This document shows, one piece after another, positions 15,997 to 23,815 of a stretch of 38,009 nt of DNA. Location: contig CASEQJ010000002.1 of NCBI GenBank assembly GCA_949290055.1, forward strand, positions 1 to 38,009. The letters run 5' to 3'. The stretch is from an uncultured Olsenella sp. Its GTDB lineage: Bacteria; Actinomycetota; Coriobacteriia; Coriobacteriales; Atopobiaceae. How positions within the stretch are numbered: position 1 is the first letter of the stretch; every line of letters starts with the position of its first letter. The notes beneath the pieces are model-generated. The model did no database searches. It worked only from the letters and a program-made list of their open reading frames with translations, and had not been told where the DNA came from. The position numbers and the translations under genes are program-made.

Positions 15997-18091
15997 GATC
16001 GCGCTCGGCAACGTCCGCAAGTCCTTCCGGGACTTCTCGGTCTTCTTCCTCACGCTGGCCTTCGGCGTCTGCGTGTTCTACGCCTTCGGCTCGATCACCG
16101 ACCAGGCTGCCGTCATACAAATGGCCTCCGACCAGCGCCGCATGGTGCAGGCGCTCGCGGACATCCTCTCCGGCCTCTCTGTGTTCGTTGTCGTCATCCT
16201 TGGGTTTCTCGTCGTCTATGCCAACCGCTTCCTCATCCGTCGGCGCAAGCGCGAGTTCGGCATCTACCTCACGCTCGGCATGGACATTCGCCACGTGTCA
16301 TGGATCGTGGTCATAGAGACGCTCACGGTTGGCGTGGTCGCGCTTGCGGTGGGCCTCTTGCTGGGACTTGCGCTCTCGCAGGTCATGATGTACGTCACGG
16401 CTGGGATCTTCGAGGCCACGATCAGGGGCTTCGTCTTTGCGTTCTCGCCGGCCGCGGCGCTCTCCACGGTGGCGTGCTTTGCGGGAATCTTCCTCGTGAC
16501 GCTCGTCTTCAACGTGTCCACGGTCAGCCGCTACAAGCTCATCGACCTCATCAACGCTGACAAGGTGAGCGAGAAGGTCCGTCTGCGCAGCCTACCGCTC
16601 TCGGTGGTGCTCTTCCTCGTGTCGCTCGCGCTCATTGGCGTGGCGTACAAGGTCCTGCTCGAGCACGGCATGATGGAGGAGGGGCCGTACTTCGCGATCG
16701 CCACGGGCCTCGTCACGGTGGGCACGCTGCTCTTCTTCTTCTCGATTTCCGGCTTTGCCCTGCGCGCGCTCCAGGCGAGCCCGCGCGCCTACCTCAGCGG
16801 CCTCAACATGTTCGTCATGCGCCAGCTCAACAGCCGCATCAACACCGCATGGCTCTCGATCTCCCTGGTCTGCGCCATGCTCTTCCTCGCCATTTGCGGC
16901 GTGTGCACGGGCTTCTCGGTGGCCACGGGCATGAACGAGAGCCTGCGCGTGGGCACGGTCTACGACATGTCGCTCATAAGCTACCCCATGGGCATGGCCT
17001 TGCAGGATGCCGCGCCGCACGAGGAGGGCCCGGCCGCAGCGGACGACTACGACGCCATCGCGCGCCTGCGCTCCGACATCCCCAACTACGACGAGCTCTT
17101 CCGCGACGCCGTGCAGGTCAACCAGTACACCTACGACGCCGCCGGCAACCCGATCGTGGACACCACCGTGGAGGAGCTCTTTGCCAACACTGACTTCACG
17201 GGCAACGCCACCGTTGAGACCATGATGCAGGGCAACACCGCGCAGCGCCTCACCGTGGTTCCCGTCTCCGAGTACAACGCGCTGGCCCAGATGGCGGGCG
17301 AGAAGACCGTGGAGCTCGCGGACGGGGAGTGCCTGCTCTGGAACGACCTCTCGTCCCTGGACGAGCTCTGGGACGCGGTGACCGTGCAGAACCCGGAGGT
17401 CGAGGTCGGCGGCAAGACGCTGCGCTTTGCCGAGGAGCCGCTCGTGCACCTGGTCTTCTCGGACACGGCGGCCGGCGGCACGGTCTCCGGCGCCCTCGTG
17501 GTCCCGGACGACATGGTGCCCTCAGGCGCCGGCCCTAGCGTCACCGCGGTGAACCTCATGTACGCGGGCGAGCGCACGGAAGTCGAGCCTGCCGCCGTCG
17601 CCGCGATCGACGAGGCCTACGGCGACGTCATGGGCCAGGGCTCCACGCTCGACGCCTGGCCGGCGTGGACCAGCACGACCGCCCAGGGCCTGCTCGACCA
17701 GAGCTCCGGCACCACCGTCGTGGTCACCTACCTGGCGATCTACATCGGCGTGGTCCTGCTCGTGTGCTGCGCGACGGTGCTCGCCCTGCAGCAGCTCTCC
17801 GAGGCGGCGGACAACGTGGGCCGCTACCGCGTGCTCTCTGAGCTCGGCGCCGAGAAGCGCATGATCGACCGCGCCCTTCTCGCCCAGATCGGCGTGTACT
17901 TCCTCTTCCCGCTCGTGGTGGCCGTGGCGCACGCGGCGGTCGCGCTCAGTGTGGTGAACGACATCGTGGCGCTGCTCACGGGGTTCCAGATCGGCACGGC
18001 GCTCGCGGGGACGGTGGCCTTTGTCGTGGCCCTCTACGGCGGTTACTTCCTCGTGACCTACCTCACCTCGCGGAGCATGCTTTCCCGGTAG
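15986..18091 (+). CDS. BceB-like FtsX-domain permease
   Basis: A 701-residue membrane protein starting at ATG 15986 after GGAGGGGAGGG. Four N-terminal helices in the first ~270 residues include RRRKREFGIYLTLGM, the FtsX-type segment seen in BceB proteins. More helices surround residues ~205-320. A large extracellular domain (about 330-580) lies between helices, and the last three helices include LLVCCATVLALQQLSEA and the FtsX-like RYRVLSELGAEKRMI. Ten helices with one big loop before the last ones is the BceB layout; the loop determines peptide specificity. The native substrate (bacitracin, nisin, host defensin or other) cannot be told. Confidence 0.92.
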   Translation: MYAKIALGNVRKSFRDFSVFFLTLAFGVCVFYAFGSITDQAAVIQMASDQRRMVQALADILSGLSVFVVVILGFLVVYANRFLIRRRKREFGIYLTLGMDIRHVSWIVVIETLTVGVVALAVGLLLGLALSQVMMYVTAGIFEATIRGFVFAFSPAAALSTVACFAGIFLVTLVFNVSTVSRYKLIDLINADKVSEKVRLRSLPLSVVLFLVSLALIGVAYKVLLEHGMMEEGPYFAIATGLVTVGTLLFFFSISGFALRALQASPRAYLSGLNMFVMRQLNSRINTAWLSISLVCAMLFLAICGVCTGFSVATGMNESLRVGTVYDMSLISYPMGMALQDAAPHEEGPAAADDYDAIARLRSDIPNYDELFRDAVQVNQYTYDAAGNPIVDTTVEELFANTDFTGNATVETMMQGNTAQRLTVVPVSEYNALAQMAGEKTVELADGECLLWNDLSSLDELWDAVTVQNPEVEVGGKTLRFAEEPLVHLVFSDTAAGGTVSGALVVPDDMVPSGAGPSVTAVNLMYAGERTEVEPAAVAAIDEAYGDVMGQGSTLDAWPAWTSTTAQGLLDQSSGTTVVVTYLAIYIGVVLLVCCATVLALQQLSEAADNVGRYRVLSELGAEKRMIDRALLAQIGVYFLFPLVVAVAHAAVALSVVNDIVALLTGFQIGTALAGTVAFVVALYGGYFLVTYLTSRSMLSR

Positions 18092-18109
18092 CCGAATAGG
18101 TCAGCCGCG

Positions 18110-18150
18110 GCGCCGTGCTTCTCGTCTACCATGGGCGAGAAGCACGGCGC
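18110..18150. repeat. Perfect 15-bp inverted repeat ahead of the PTS IIA gene
   Basis: GCGCCGTGCTTCTCG (18110-18124) and its exact complement (18136-18150) flank an 11-base spacer. Both arms contain the recurrent CTTCTCG 7-mer. It lies 19 bp past the permease stop and 36 bp before the PTS IIA start. There is no T tract, so it may be a regulatory or processing hairpin rather than a terminator. Confidence 0.75.
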
Positions 18151-18186
18151 ACCCGCGCCCGTCGCATGCAGAGAAGGGGGCCCACC

Positions 18187-18756
18187 ATGGGACTGTTCGA
18201 CAAGATTCGCAGCAAGATCACCTCGTCCGACGGCAAGAGCGATCTTCCGTCCGCCACGTTCGCCACGCGTCCCGACGTGGTCTACGCGCCGGTCTCGGGC
18301 ATGCTCGTGAGCCTCAAGGAGGTCAAGGACGAGGTTCTGCCCGTCGCCCTGCTCGGCGACGGCTACGGCATTCTGCCGACCACCAACACCGGCATCGTCT
18401 ACGCTCCCGTCGACGGCGTGATTGGCGCCACCACGATGACCAACCACTCGATCGTCATCGCGGCCGAGGGCGGCATGGAGGTCCTGATCCACATTGGCAT
18501 TGGCACCGTCAACATGGGCGGCAAGGGCTTCTCGCGCTTTGTCGAGACGGGCGAGGCGGTCCGCGCCGGCCAGCCGATCATGACCTTCAACGACGACTCG
18601 ATCAAGCAGGCCGGCTACGAGGACGTGGTCTGCTGCACAATTTCCAACCCCGACGCCTTCTCGCAGATCGACCACGTGGGCGACACGAGCACCCTGCTCG
18701 ACGGCCGCCCGCTGGTCAAGATCGGCGACCCGCTGCTCGTCGCGCGCCGCGCGTAG
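18187..18756 (+). CDS. PTS glucose-type EIIA protein
   Basis: A 189-residue soluble single-domain IIA of the glucose/sucrose family. The domain begins near residue 30 (VYAPVSGMLVSL). The phosphorylated His is His102 in EVLIHIGIGTVNMGGKGF; the assisting His is His87 in TNHSIVI. It takes phosphate from HPr and passes it to a IIB domain; in some bacteria it also regulates transporters and adenylate cyclase. No IIB/IIC gene is adjacent. The start ATG 18187 has AGAAGGGGG upstream; an upstream in-frame ATG at 18115 lies inside the inverted repeat and is unlikely. The repeat array starts 17 bp after its stop. Confidence 0.93.
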   Translation: MGLFDKIRSKITSSDGKSDLPSATFATRPDVVYAPVSGMLVSLKEVKDEVLPVALLGDGYGILPTTNTGIVYAPVDGVIGATTMTNHSIVIAAEGGMEVLIHIGIGTVNMGGKGFSRFVETGEAVRAGQPIMTFNDDSIKQAGYEDVVCCTISNPDAFSQIDHVGDTSTLLDGRPLVKIGDPLLVARRA

Positions 18757-18772
18757 GCGGTTCCGCGCCGCA

Positions 18773-19033
18773 CCTGGGAATCGCCCCCGTTGTCACGGGC
18801 GGCTCTAAGAATCGGCGACCTTGGCTCGCTCGCGTCTAAGAATCGGCGCCCTTGCATCGCTGCGAGGGCGCCGTTCATGACAAGGGCGCCGTTTCCTAGA
18901 AGCAGCCGAGACAAGCCCCGCTTTTTCTAGGTCCGCCCCTGACAAGGGCGGCGATTCCTGGAGCGGCGGACGACAAGGGCGGCGATTCCTGGAGCGGCGG
19001 GTGACAAGGGCCGCGATTCCCGGATCGACTACG
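18773..19033. repeat. Phased 31-bp repeat array 1 (3 forward + 5 inverted units)
   Basis: A 22-bp core plus a variable 9-bp spacer repeats at exactly 31 bp. Forward units start at 18773, 18804, 18835 (core like TCTAAGAATCGGCGCCCTTG). After a 13-bp insertion, reverse-complement units start at 18879, 18910, 18941, 18972, 19003 (core like GACAAGGGCGGCGATTCC followed by TGGA or TAGA). Cores are imperfect but the register is exact. The centre forms a strong hairpin (18844-18855 with 18862-18873, 12 bp with one wobble). It fills the gap between the convergent PTS IIA and hypothetical genes. The same design recurs at 35140. Nine-base spacers exclude a CRISPR. Confidence 0.93.
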
Positions 19034-19034
19034 C

Positions 19035-19069
19035 AAAAAAAGGGCCGGCGCCCAGGTGGGAGCCGGCCC
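19035..19069 (-). terminator. Intrinsic terminator of the hypothetical gene
   Basis: On the minus strand GGGCCGGC pairs with GCCGGCCC around a 12-base loop, followed directly by seven Ts. It lies 25 bp after the stop of the gene at 19095 and abuts the repeat array. Confidence 0.88.
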
Positions 19070-19094
19070 CGCTGCGTGCGTGTGAGCTTGGACC

Positions 19095-19403
19095 CTACGC
19101 GTCCTTCTCGCCCTCGAGCGAGGCGTAGAACGTGGCGTGGTCGAAGACGTCCTTAATGGTCTGGCCGTTGACGAAGGGGAGCGCGAGGAACTCGTCGACG
19201 GTGGGGACGAGCTCGGAGCAGTCGACGAAGTGGTTCTTCTCGTTGCGACGGCTGGTGTCCTGCGCGCGCCAGGACTCATAGTTGCAATCCGTGAGGTAAT
19301 AGACGCTGGAGCCGATCTTCATGTAGACGGAGTGGTTGCAGTGCAGGTACTCGACCAGACCCTCGTAGTTCAAGTCGAGAGCCTCGGCTGCCTTCTTTCC
19401 CAT
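19095..19403 (-). CDS. Hypothetical 102-residue acidic protein
   Basis: I do not recognise the family. The protein is soluble, acidic at the C-terminus, and has several aromatic and Cys residues (LHCNHSVYMKIGSSVYYLTDCNYESW) suggesting a small beta-rich domain, then a helix-forming tail (VDEFLALPFVNGQTIKDVF). The start is supported by GAAAGGGGATC at good spacing, and the gene has its own strong terminator, so it is very likely real. It stands alone between the 31-bp array and a HAD phosphatase gene on the same strand. Confidence 0.75.
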   Translation of the reverse strand: MGKKAAEALDLNYEGLVEYLHCNHSVYMKIGSSVYYLTDCNYESWRAQDTSRRNEKNHFVDCSELVPTVDEFLALPFVNGQTIKDVFDHATFYASLEGEKDA

Positions 19404-19512
19404 GGCGATCCCCTTTCGTCGGAGGCCAATCGGACGTTAGTGAGAGTGTAACCCGCGCGGCGGACAGTTATGCGCACGTTTGCTGAATGTTAGGCGAGCG
19501 TCGGCCGAGCGG

Positions 19513-20193
19513 TCAGCGGGCGGTCTTGCGCGTGCGGCCGAGAAGAACGCGCTCCAGCTCGGCGGGCGTGTCCACGAGGGTGGTCGCACCGGCGGCGAGA
19601 AGATCGTCCACGCTGCGAAATCCCCAGGTGCAGCTTATGCACGGGCAGCCAACGCTCGCCGCGGTCTGGACGTCCACCTCGGAGTCGCCAATGTAGACGA
19701 GTCCGTCGCGCGTGGCGCCCATGCGCTCGAGGGCGGCCGCCACCATGTCCGGCGCCGGCTTCTTGCGGATCCCGGCGGCCTCGTTCTCCCCGAGGACGGC
19801 GTCGAAGGCGTTGGGAAACTGGCGTGCCACGAGCTCCTGCACGGCAAAGTCGCCCTTGTTGGAGACCACGGCCAGGCGCACGCGCGCCGCGCGCAGGTGG
19901 GCGAGAAGCTCGGGGACGCCGGGGTAGGGGCCGGTGTGGTCCTCGCAGTGGGCGGCGTAGTGCGCGCAGAAGTCCTGGTAGACGGCCTCCTGCTCGGCAG
20001 CGGTGGTGCCGACGGGCACGGCTCGCTCGATGAGCTTGCGAATTCCGTTGCCCACGAAGCGGCGGACGTCGTCGAGGGAGTGGGGCGGCATGCTGTGCGC
20101 CGCGAGCGCGGCGTTGGTGGAGAGGTGCAGGTCCTCGAGGGTGTTGAGCAAAGTTCCGTCGAGGTCGAAGACCACGGTTTCGTAGGCAGGCAT
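19513..20193 (-). CDS. HAD-family phosphatase (phosphoglycolate phosphatase-like)
   Basis: A 226-residue haloacid dehalogenase-superfamily hydrolase of the Gph/PgmB type. Motif [13 protein letters not shown] gives the nucleophile and acid/base Asp. Motif II is VVSNKG, motif III the Lys in RKKPAPD, and motif [14 protein letters not shown]. The alpha-helical cap lies between motifs I and II (about 15-85). The likely substrate is a small phosphorylated metabolite such as 2-phosphoglycolate; the precise one is not readable. The start ATG 20193 follows GAAGGAGC. The 3' end carries one copy of the CGAGAAGAACG motif. Confidence 0.9.
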   Translation of the reverse strand: MPAYETVVFDLDGTLLNTLEDLHLSTNAALAAHSMPPHSLDDVRRFVGNGIRKLIERAVPVGTTAAEQEAVYQDFCAHYAAHCEDHTGPYPGVPELLAHLRAARVRLAVVSNKGDFAVQELVARQFPNAFDAVLGENEAAGIRKKPAPDMVAAALERMGATRDGLVYIGDSEVDVQTAASVGCPCISCTWGFRSVDDLLAAGATTLVDTPAELERVLLGRTRKTAR

Positions 20194-20287
20194 GGGTGCT
20201 CCTTCGGTTTGGCCGGCGTTAGGGTAGCACGTCTGGCTTGCCTGGTCGGCGCGCGTTTGGTTGGGGGGTATCATTGAACGGTGGCGT

Positions 20288-20296
20288 TGGTATAAT
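20288..20296 (+). promoter_or_regulatory. Extended -10 promoter of the ubiquitin-like gene
   Basis: TGG-TATAAT, a consensus extended -10, lies 37 bp ahead of ATG 20333. Transcription from about 20303 would give a ~30-base leader ending in a G-rich ribosome binding site (GGGGGGG). No clear -35 box is present. Confidence 0.55.
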
Positions 20297-20332
20297 CGGC
20301 GCATTCTCACTTCGGCGTTTGGGGGGGTTTGC

Positions 20333-21211
20333 ATGGGAGCCTCTGCAGGAAAGGGTCGCGCGTGGCTTGCGTGCGCGGCGTGTGCGCTGGCCATGGCGGC
20401 GCTGTTCGTTCTCGCGGTTCCCGCGCGGGCGGACGCCATGCAGATCTTTGTGAACACGCTCTCGGGAAAGCACATTACGATAGAGGCGGATTCCGGCGAT
20501 ACCGTCGATGATGTCAAGCAGAAAATTGCCAACAAGGAGGGCGTTCCCGTCGAGCTGCAACGTCTGATCTTTGCCGGAAAGCATCTCGAAGACGGGCACA
20601 CGCTCGCGGACTACAATATTCAGAAGGACTCGACGCTGCACCTCGAGGTGCGTGCGGTCGTCGCGGTCTTGAAGGAGGGGCAGGTCGTGACCGAGGCGAC
20701 CTATGGGGACACGCTCACCGTGGAGGCGCGAATGTGGGTGGGCAACTCTGCGGCCCCAGACGCAGCGAAGCTCTACCTCGGGGACGCCTCAGACGAGGGG
20801 AGCCTGATCTCCGAGGCACAGCCAACGGTTCAGGGTGGCGTTGCCACCGCCACCTTCAGCCTTGTGCTTTCGGGCGAGGCGTGGGCGCCAAGCGACGCGC
20901 CGCGCACGCTCACGGTGGTCTTAGGGGAGACGTCTGCCTCCGCCTCGCTCACGGTGCTCAAGGCTGCGACGCCGGAGCCGGAGCCGGAGCCCGAGCCCCA
21001 GCCGGAGCCCGAGCCCCCGGCCGAACCAGACCCCCAGCCCGAAACCACGCCAGCGACGGAGCCCGAACCTGCGCAGACGTCCGCTCGCGAGCCGCTTGCC
21101 GCCACGGGGGACATGCCTCTTGCGCCCGCCGTTGCGCTTGGCGCCGCCGGCGTCGCTGTTCTTCTCGCTCGCCGTTCGGTTATGTACACCCTTCGCAAGG
21201 AGCCGAAGTAG
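20333..21211 (+). CDS. Secreted, wall-anchored ubiquitin-domain protein
   Basis: A 292-residue surface protein. Signal peptide 1-35 (K7/R9, hydrophobic core, cleavage PARADA) ends exactly before Met36, so the mature protein begins [11 protein letters not shown]. Residues 36-107 are a full ubiquitin fold: 48 of 76 positions identical to human ubiquitin by hand alignment. The equivalents of K11, K27, K29, K33, K48 and K63 are kept; K6 is Asn, V70 is Glu, and the C-terminal LRLRGG is absent. Residues ~108-210 look like an Ig-like beta domain, 213-248 are a Pro/Glu stalk, then LAATG (255-259), a membrane helix and the tail [13 protein letters not shown], an LAXTG signal for a class E-type sortase. 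The ubiquitin codons are 54% GC (117/216), below the surroundings, hinting at acquisition. Inference: a surface ubiquitin mimic acting on the host. Confidence 0.93.
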   Translation: MGASAGKGRAWLACAACALAMAALFVLAVPARADAMQIFVNTLSGKHITIEADSGDTVDDVKQKIANKEGVPVELQRLIFAGKHLEDGHTLADYNIQKDSTLHLEVRAVVAVLKEGQVVTEATYGDTLTVEARMWVGNSAAPDAAKLYLGDASDEGSLISEAQPTVQGGVATATFSLVLSGEAWAPSDAPRTLTVVLGETSASASLTVLKAATPEPEPEPEPQPEPEPPAEPDPQPETTPATEPEPAQTSAREPLAATGDMPLAPAVALGAAGVAVLLARRSVMYTLRKEPK

Positions 21212-21404
21212 GGGTACTCCCGCTACCTGCGGCTTTGTGGGCCCTTGCGCGCCGTGGCGGACGTAGGGGTGTACATACCCGTCACGGGCGCGATTGTTGT
21301 CGTCCGGTCTCTCGCGTGCAAACGATGGGAGCTTTGCCCTGCCGTTGATTGCCGCGCTTACCTCTCGCGGTGCTCTTCGCGGTTTCTGTCGTAGTTGATC
21401 TTAA

Positions 21405-22250
21405 GGTCGTGCGGCGCTGCGCCGCCTGCTCGGCAGCCCGGAGGCGATGCGCGCACTCATGAGCATCGAGGGCTTCCGCAACCTCAACTCCGACATCGAG
21501 ACCATCATCAACAAGTCCGAGGCCGTGAAGAAGGCCAAGAAGGAGAAGGAGTCGTTCACCCCCAAGGAGAAGAAGCAGCTCTCCGAGGAGGAGAAGGAGT
21601 TCAAGAGCAAGCGCAAGGAGATTCAGGAGAAGCTCATCAAGTTCGCGACGCGCATCCCCGTGTTCATGTACCTCACGGACTATCGCGAGCAGTGCCTGAA
21701 GGACGTCATCACGCAGTTCGAGCCGGGGCTGTTCAAGAAGGTGACGGGCCTGGAGGTGCGCGACTTTGAGCTGCTGGTCTCGCTCGGTGTGTTCAACGAC
21801 GCGGTCATGAACGACGCTGTCTACAAGTTCCGCCGATACGAGGACGCGAGCCTGTCCTACACGGGCATCGAGCGCCACTCCTACGATGCGAGCGTGGGTC
21901 TCTTCGACACGGCGCTCTCGCGCGAGGACTACGAGGAGATGAAGCGGCGCGACTCGCGGGCGGAGCCGGAGGTTGCGGCTCCTCTGGGTGAGGAGCCGAC
22001 GATTGTCGCCGAGGAGGCCGGGCCCAAGCCTACGGCGGAGGCTTCCGTTACGCCGTCCGTCGCGGCGCCCGCTCGTCCTTCTCGCCAGCCGCTTGACTCG
22101 ATCGAGGTCGGCGACGTCGTGCGCCACAAGGCGTTCGGTGAGGGCACGGTGGTGAGCCTCGACGAGGGTCGCATCGTCGTCCACCTGGGCGGCAAGGACC
22201 GCATGTTCGCGTTCCCCGGAGCGTTCGAGCAGGGGTTCCTGAGGCTGTAG
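21405..22250 (+). pseudogene. C-terminal fragment of a helicase-like protein
   Basis: The open frame from about 21405 begins mid-protein (AALRRLLGSPEAMRALMSIEGF) with a stop just upstream and no start or ribosome binding site that convinces; ATG 21447 is the first possible start. The rest is a long charged helical region (KKAKKEKESFTPKEKKQLSE), an aromatic-rich segment (YLTDYREQCLKDVI, YKFRRYEDASLSYTGIE), a Pro/Ala/Glu linker, and a C-terminal SH3-like module (VGDVVRHKAFGEGTVVSLDEG) of the kind that ends some helicases. I believe it is the tail of a large restriction or helicase-type protein that lost its 5' part; the family name is from memory and uncertain. The 235 bp upstream hold no recognisable gene. 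Confidence 0.6.
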
Positions 22251-22288
22251 CCCGTCTGAGGCGGTTGCGCGATTGGAGCGCGTCCAGT

Positions 22289-22355
22289 GTGGTATAAGGG
22301 AGGCAGGCCCTTCGGGGTCTTCCAAGCGCCGGGGGCGTTTCCTCCGGCTTTTTTT
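22289..22355 (+). ncRNA. Possible short transcript with UUCG hairpin and terminator
   Basis: TGG-TATAAG (22289-22297) resembles the extended -10 boxes elsewhere in the window. About 50 bases later comes an intrinsic terminator. Between them CCCTTCGGGG is a perfect UUCG tetraloop hairpin. Together they could define a ~50-nt RNA, or just the 3' tail of the upstream fragment. There is no expression evidence. Confidence 0.25.
22328..22355 (+). terminator. Intrinsic terminator
   Basis: GCCGGGGG pairs with CCTCCGGC (one wobble) around CGTTT, followed by seven Ts. It ends transcription coming from the helicase fragment or from the short candidate RNA, insulating the AAA ATPase gene. Confidence 0.85.
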
Positions 22356-22407
22356 ATATTGAGACGTTCGCAAGAGTTCGGAGACAGTTCTTCTTGAAAA
22401 CTCATGT

Positions 22408-22460
22408 TTGGCAGAGTAAGACTGCCAATTATGTTAAGATTGGCAGAGGCAGGCTGCCAA
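22408..22460 (+). promoter_or_regulatory. Twin-dyad operator ahead of the AAA ATPase
   Basis: Two copies of TTGGCAG-N7-CTGCCAA, at 22408-22428 and 22440-22460, start 32 bp apart (three helical turns), so bound dimers would sit on one DNA face. The second dyad ends 3 bp before the ribosome binding site TGGAGG. TTGAAA at 22394 may be a -35 box, which would put the -10 inside the first dyad. The regulator is unknown. Confidence 0.75.
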
Positions 22461-22474
22461 TCTTGGAGGTTTCC

Positions 22475-23815
22475 ATGAATGAGGTAATTGCCTCCGCACT
22501 TCGGGACTTCAGCATTGAGGCGTTCAAGCCCATCTTTACTCGCGACCTTGACCTTGGGGAGCCCCTCCCCCCGCGCGCCGGTAACTTGGTCAAGGTGGTG
22601 ATAGGCATGCGGCGCAGCGGAAAGTCGTATCGCCTGTTCCAGGAGATGGACAACCTGCTTACCTCTGGCGTGTCTGAGAATCGCATCTGCTACTTCGATT
22701 TTGACGATGATCGCCTCAAGCCCATTACGCCGGCTACGGGAGACGCGGTGCTCGAGACGTTCTACGCCATCAACCCCTCTGCGCTATCGGAGGGTGCGTA
22801 CCTCTTCTTTGACGAGCTTCAGGAGATGTCGGACTGGGGTGCGTGGCTCAGGCGCGTTGTCGCAACGCGAAAGGCGACCATCTACGTGAGCGGGTCCTCT
22901 TCGAAGATGCTCTCAACGGAGATAGCGACGGAATTTCGTGGCCGCGCCTTAGATTTTGAGCTGCTGCCCTTCTCGTTCAGGGAATATGCCGTTGCACACA
23001 ACGTTCCCGGAGTCGATTTGGCTGCTCGATCGACTGAGGAGACGCTTCGCCTTGAAGGGGCATTCCAAACATACCTGCGTGAGGGCGGCTTTCCAGCGAC
23101 GTTTGGGCTGTCGCAGGGCCAGGCGACGGCGCTCTTGCAGTCCTACACCCAGCGCGTCGTGGCTCGCGACGTCGTTGAGCGTCACAGTGTGCGGCAGCCG
23201 CGGGTGGCGGCGCTCTTCGCGCAACGCCTTCTTGGCCTCAATGCAAGGCAGCTTTCCCTGCGAAAGACGACCAATGATCTTAAGTCGGCAGGGATTCCTA
23301 CGACCAAGGAGACCCTCGGCGAGCTTTTTGCATACTTCCAGGAGGCGTATCTCGTCTTTTCTGTGCGCGAGCTCTCCTTCTCTCTGTCTGAGTCGACCAC
23401 GAGTCAACCAAAGGTCTATGCGGTTGACCCGGGTCTGGCGCTTGCCGGGGGGACAGCTCATGCGCTGGACGAGGGTCAGCGGCTTGAGGATTCCGTCTAC
23501 CTGGAGCTTCGTAGGCGAATGACGGGAATGCGCAGGGATGCGATTTCCTCACTGCGAACCAAAGGGCATGGCTACGAGGTCGACTTCGTCGTTGGGGATG
23601 TCCTCTCGGGTGAGCTCTACGACCTCTATCAGGTTAGTGCCGACGTGAGAGACTCCAAGACTTACGAACGAGAAATACGTGCCCTATGGGAGGCGCTTGA
23701 AGAAAGTCGCCTTGAGGAGGCGACGCTCATCGTCGGCACCGGTCCGGAAGCGGTGCTCGAGAATGAGGGAAGGAAGATACATCAAGTACCGGCCTGGAAG
23801 TGGCTTCTCGGATAG
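22475..23815 (+). CDS. AAA ATPase with DUF4143 domain
   Basis: A 446-residue protein of the archaeal-type/DUF4143 ATPase group. Walker A is GMRRSGKS (about 44-51), Walker B AYLFFDELQEM, sensor-like SGSSSKML, followed by FRGRALDFELLPFSFREY, which is characteristic. The C-terminal half has a winged-helix-like region and a DUF4143 domain with a nuclease-like GHGYEVDFVVGD and the YQVSADV strand. ATG 22475 has TTGGAGGT upstream. Biological role of the family is unclear; members are frequent in gut anaerobes and often solitary. GC content looks lower than its neighbours and a dedicated operator precedes it, which suggests a mobile accessory gene. Confidence 0.88.
   Translation: MNEVIASALRDFSIEAFKPIFTRDLDLGEPLPPRAGNLVKVVIGMRRSGKSYRLFQEMDNLLTSGVSENRICYFDFDDDRLKPITPATGDAVLETFYAINPSALSEGAYLFFDELQEMSDWGAWLRRVVATRKATIYVSGSSSKMLSTEIATEFRGRALDFELLPFSFREYAVAHNVPGVDLAARSTEETLRLEGAFQTYLREGGFPATFGLSQGQATALLQSYTQRVVARDVVERHSVRQPRVAALFAQRLLGLNARQLSLRKTTNDLKSAGIPTTKETLGELFAYFQEAYLVFSVRELSFSLSESTTSQPKVYAVDPGLALAGGTAHALDEGQRLEDSVYLELRRRMTGMRRDAISSLRTKGHGYEVDFVVGDVLSGELYDLYQVSADVRDSKTYEREIRALWEALEESRLEEATLIVGTGPEAVLENEGRKIHQVPAWKWLLG

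Noticed and set aside
18844..18873. Simple terminator of the PTS IIA gene
   Set aside because: The central hairpin is strong but has no T tract, and array 2 has the same layout between divergent genes, so termination does not explain the design.
18773..19033. CRISPR array
   Set aside because: Repeats are degenerate, reverse orientation halfway, spacers are only 9 bp, and no cas genes are present.
20261..20332. Upstream start for the ubiquitin protein
   Set aside because: It would cover the -10 box and put a charged stretch before the signal peptide; ATG 20333 gives a standard signal peptide.
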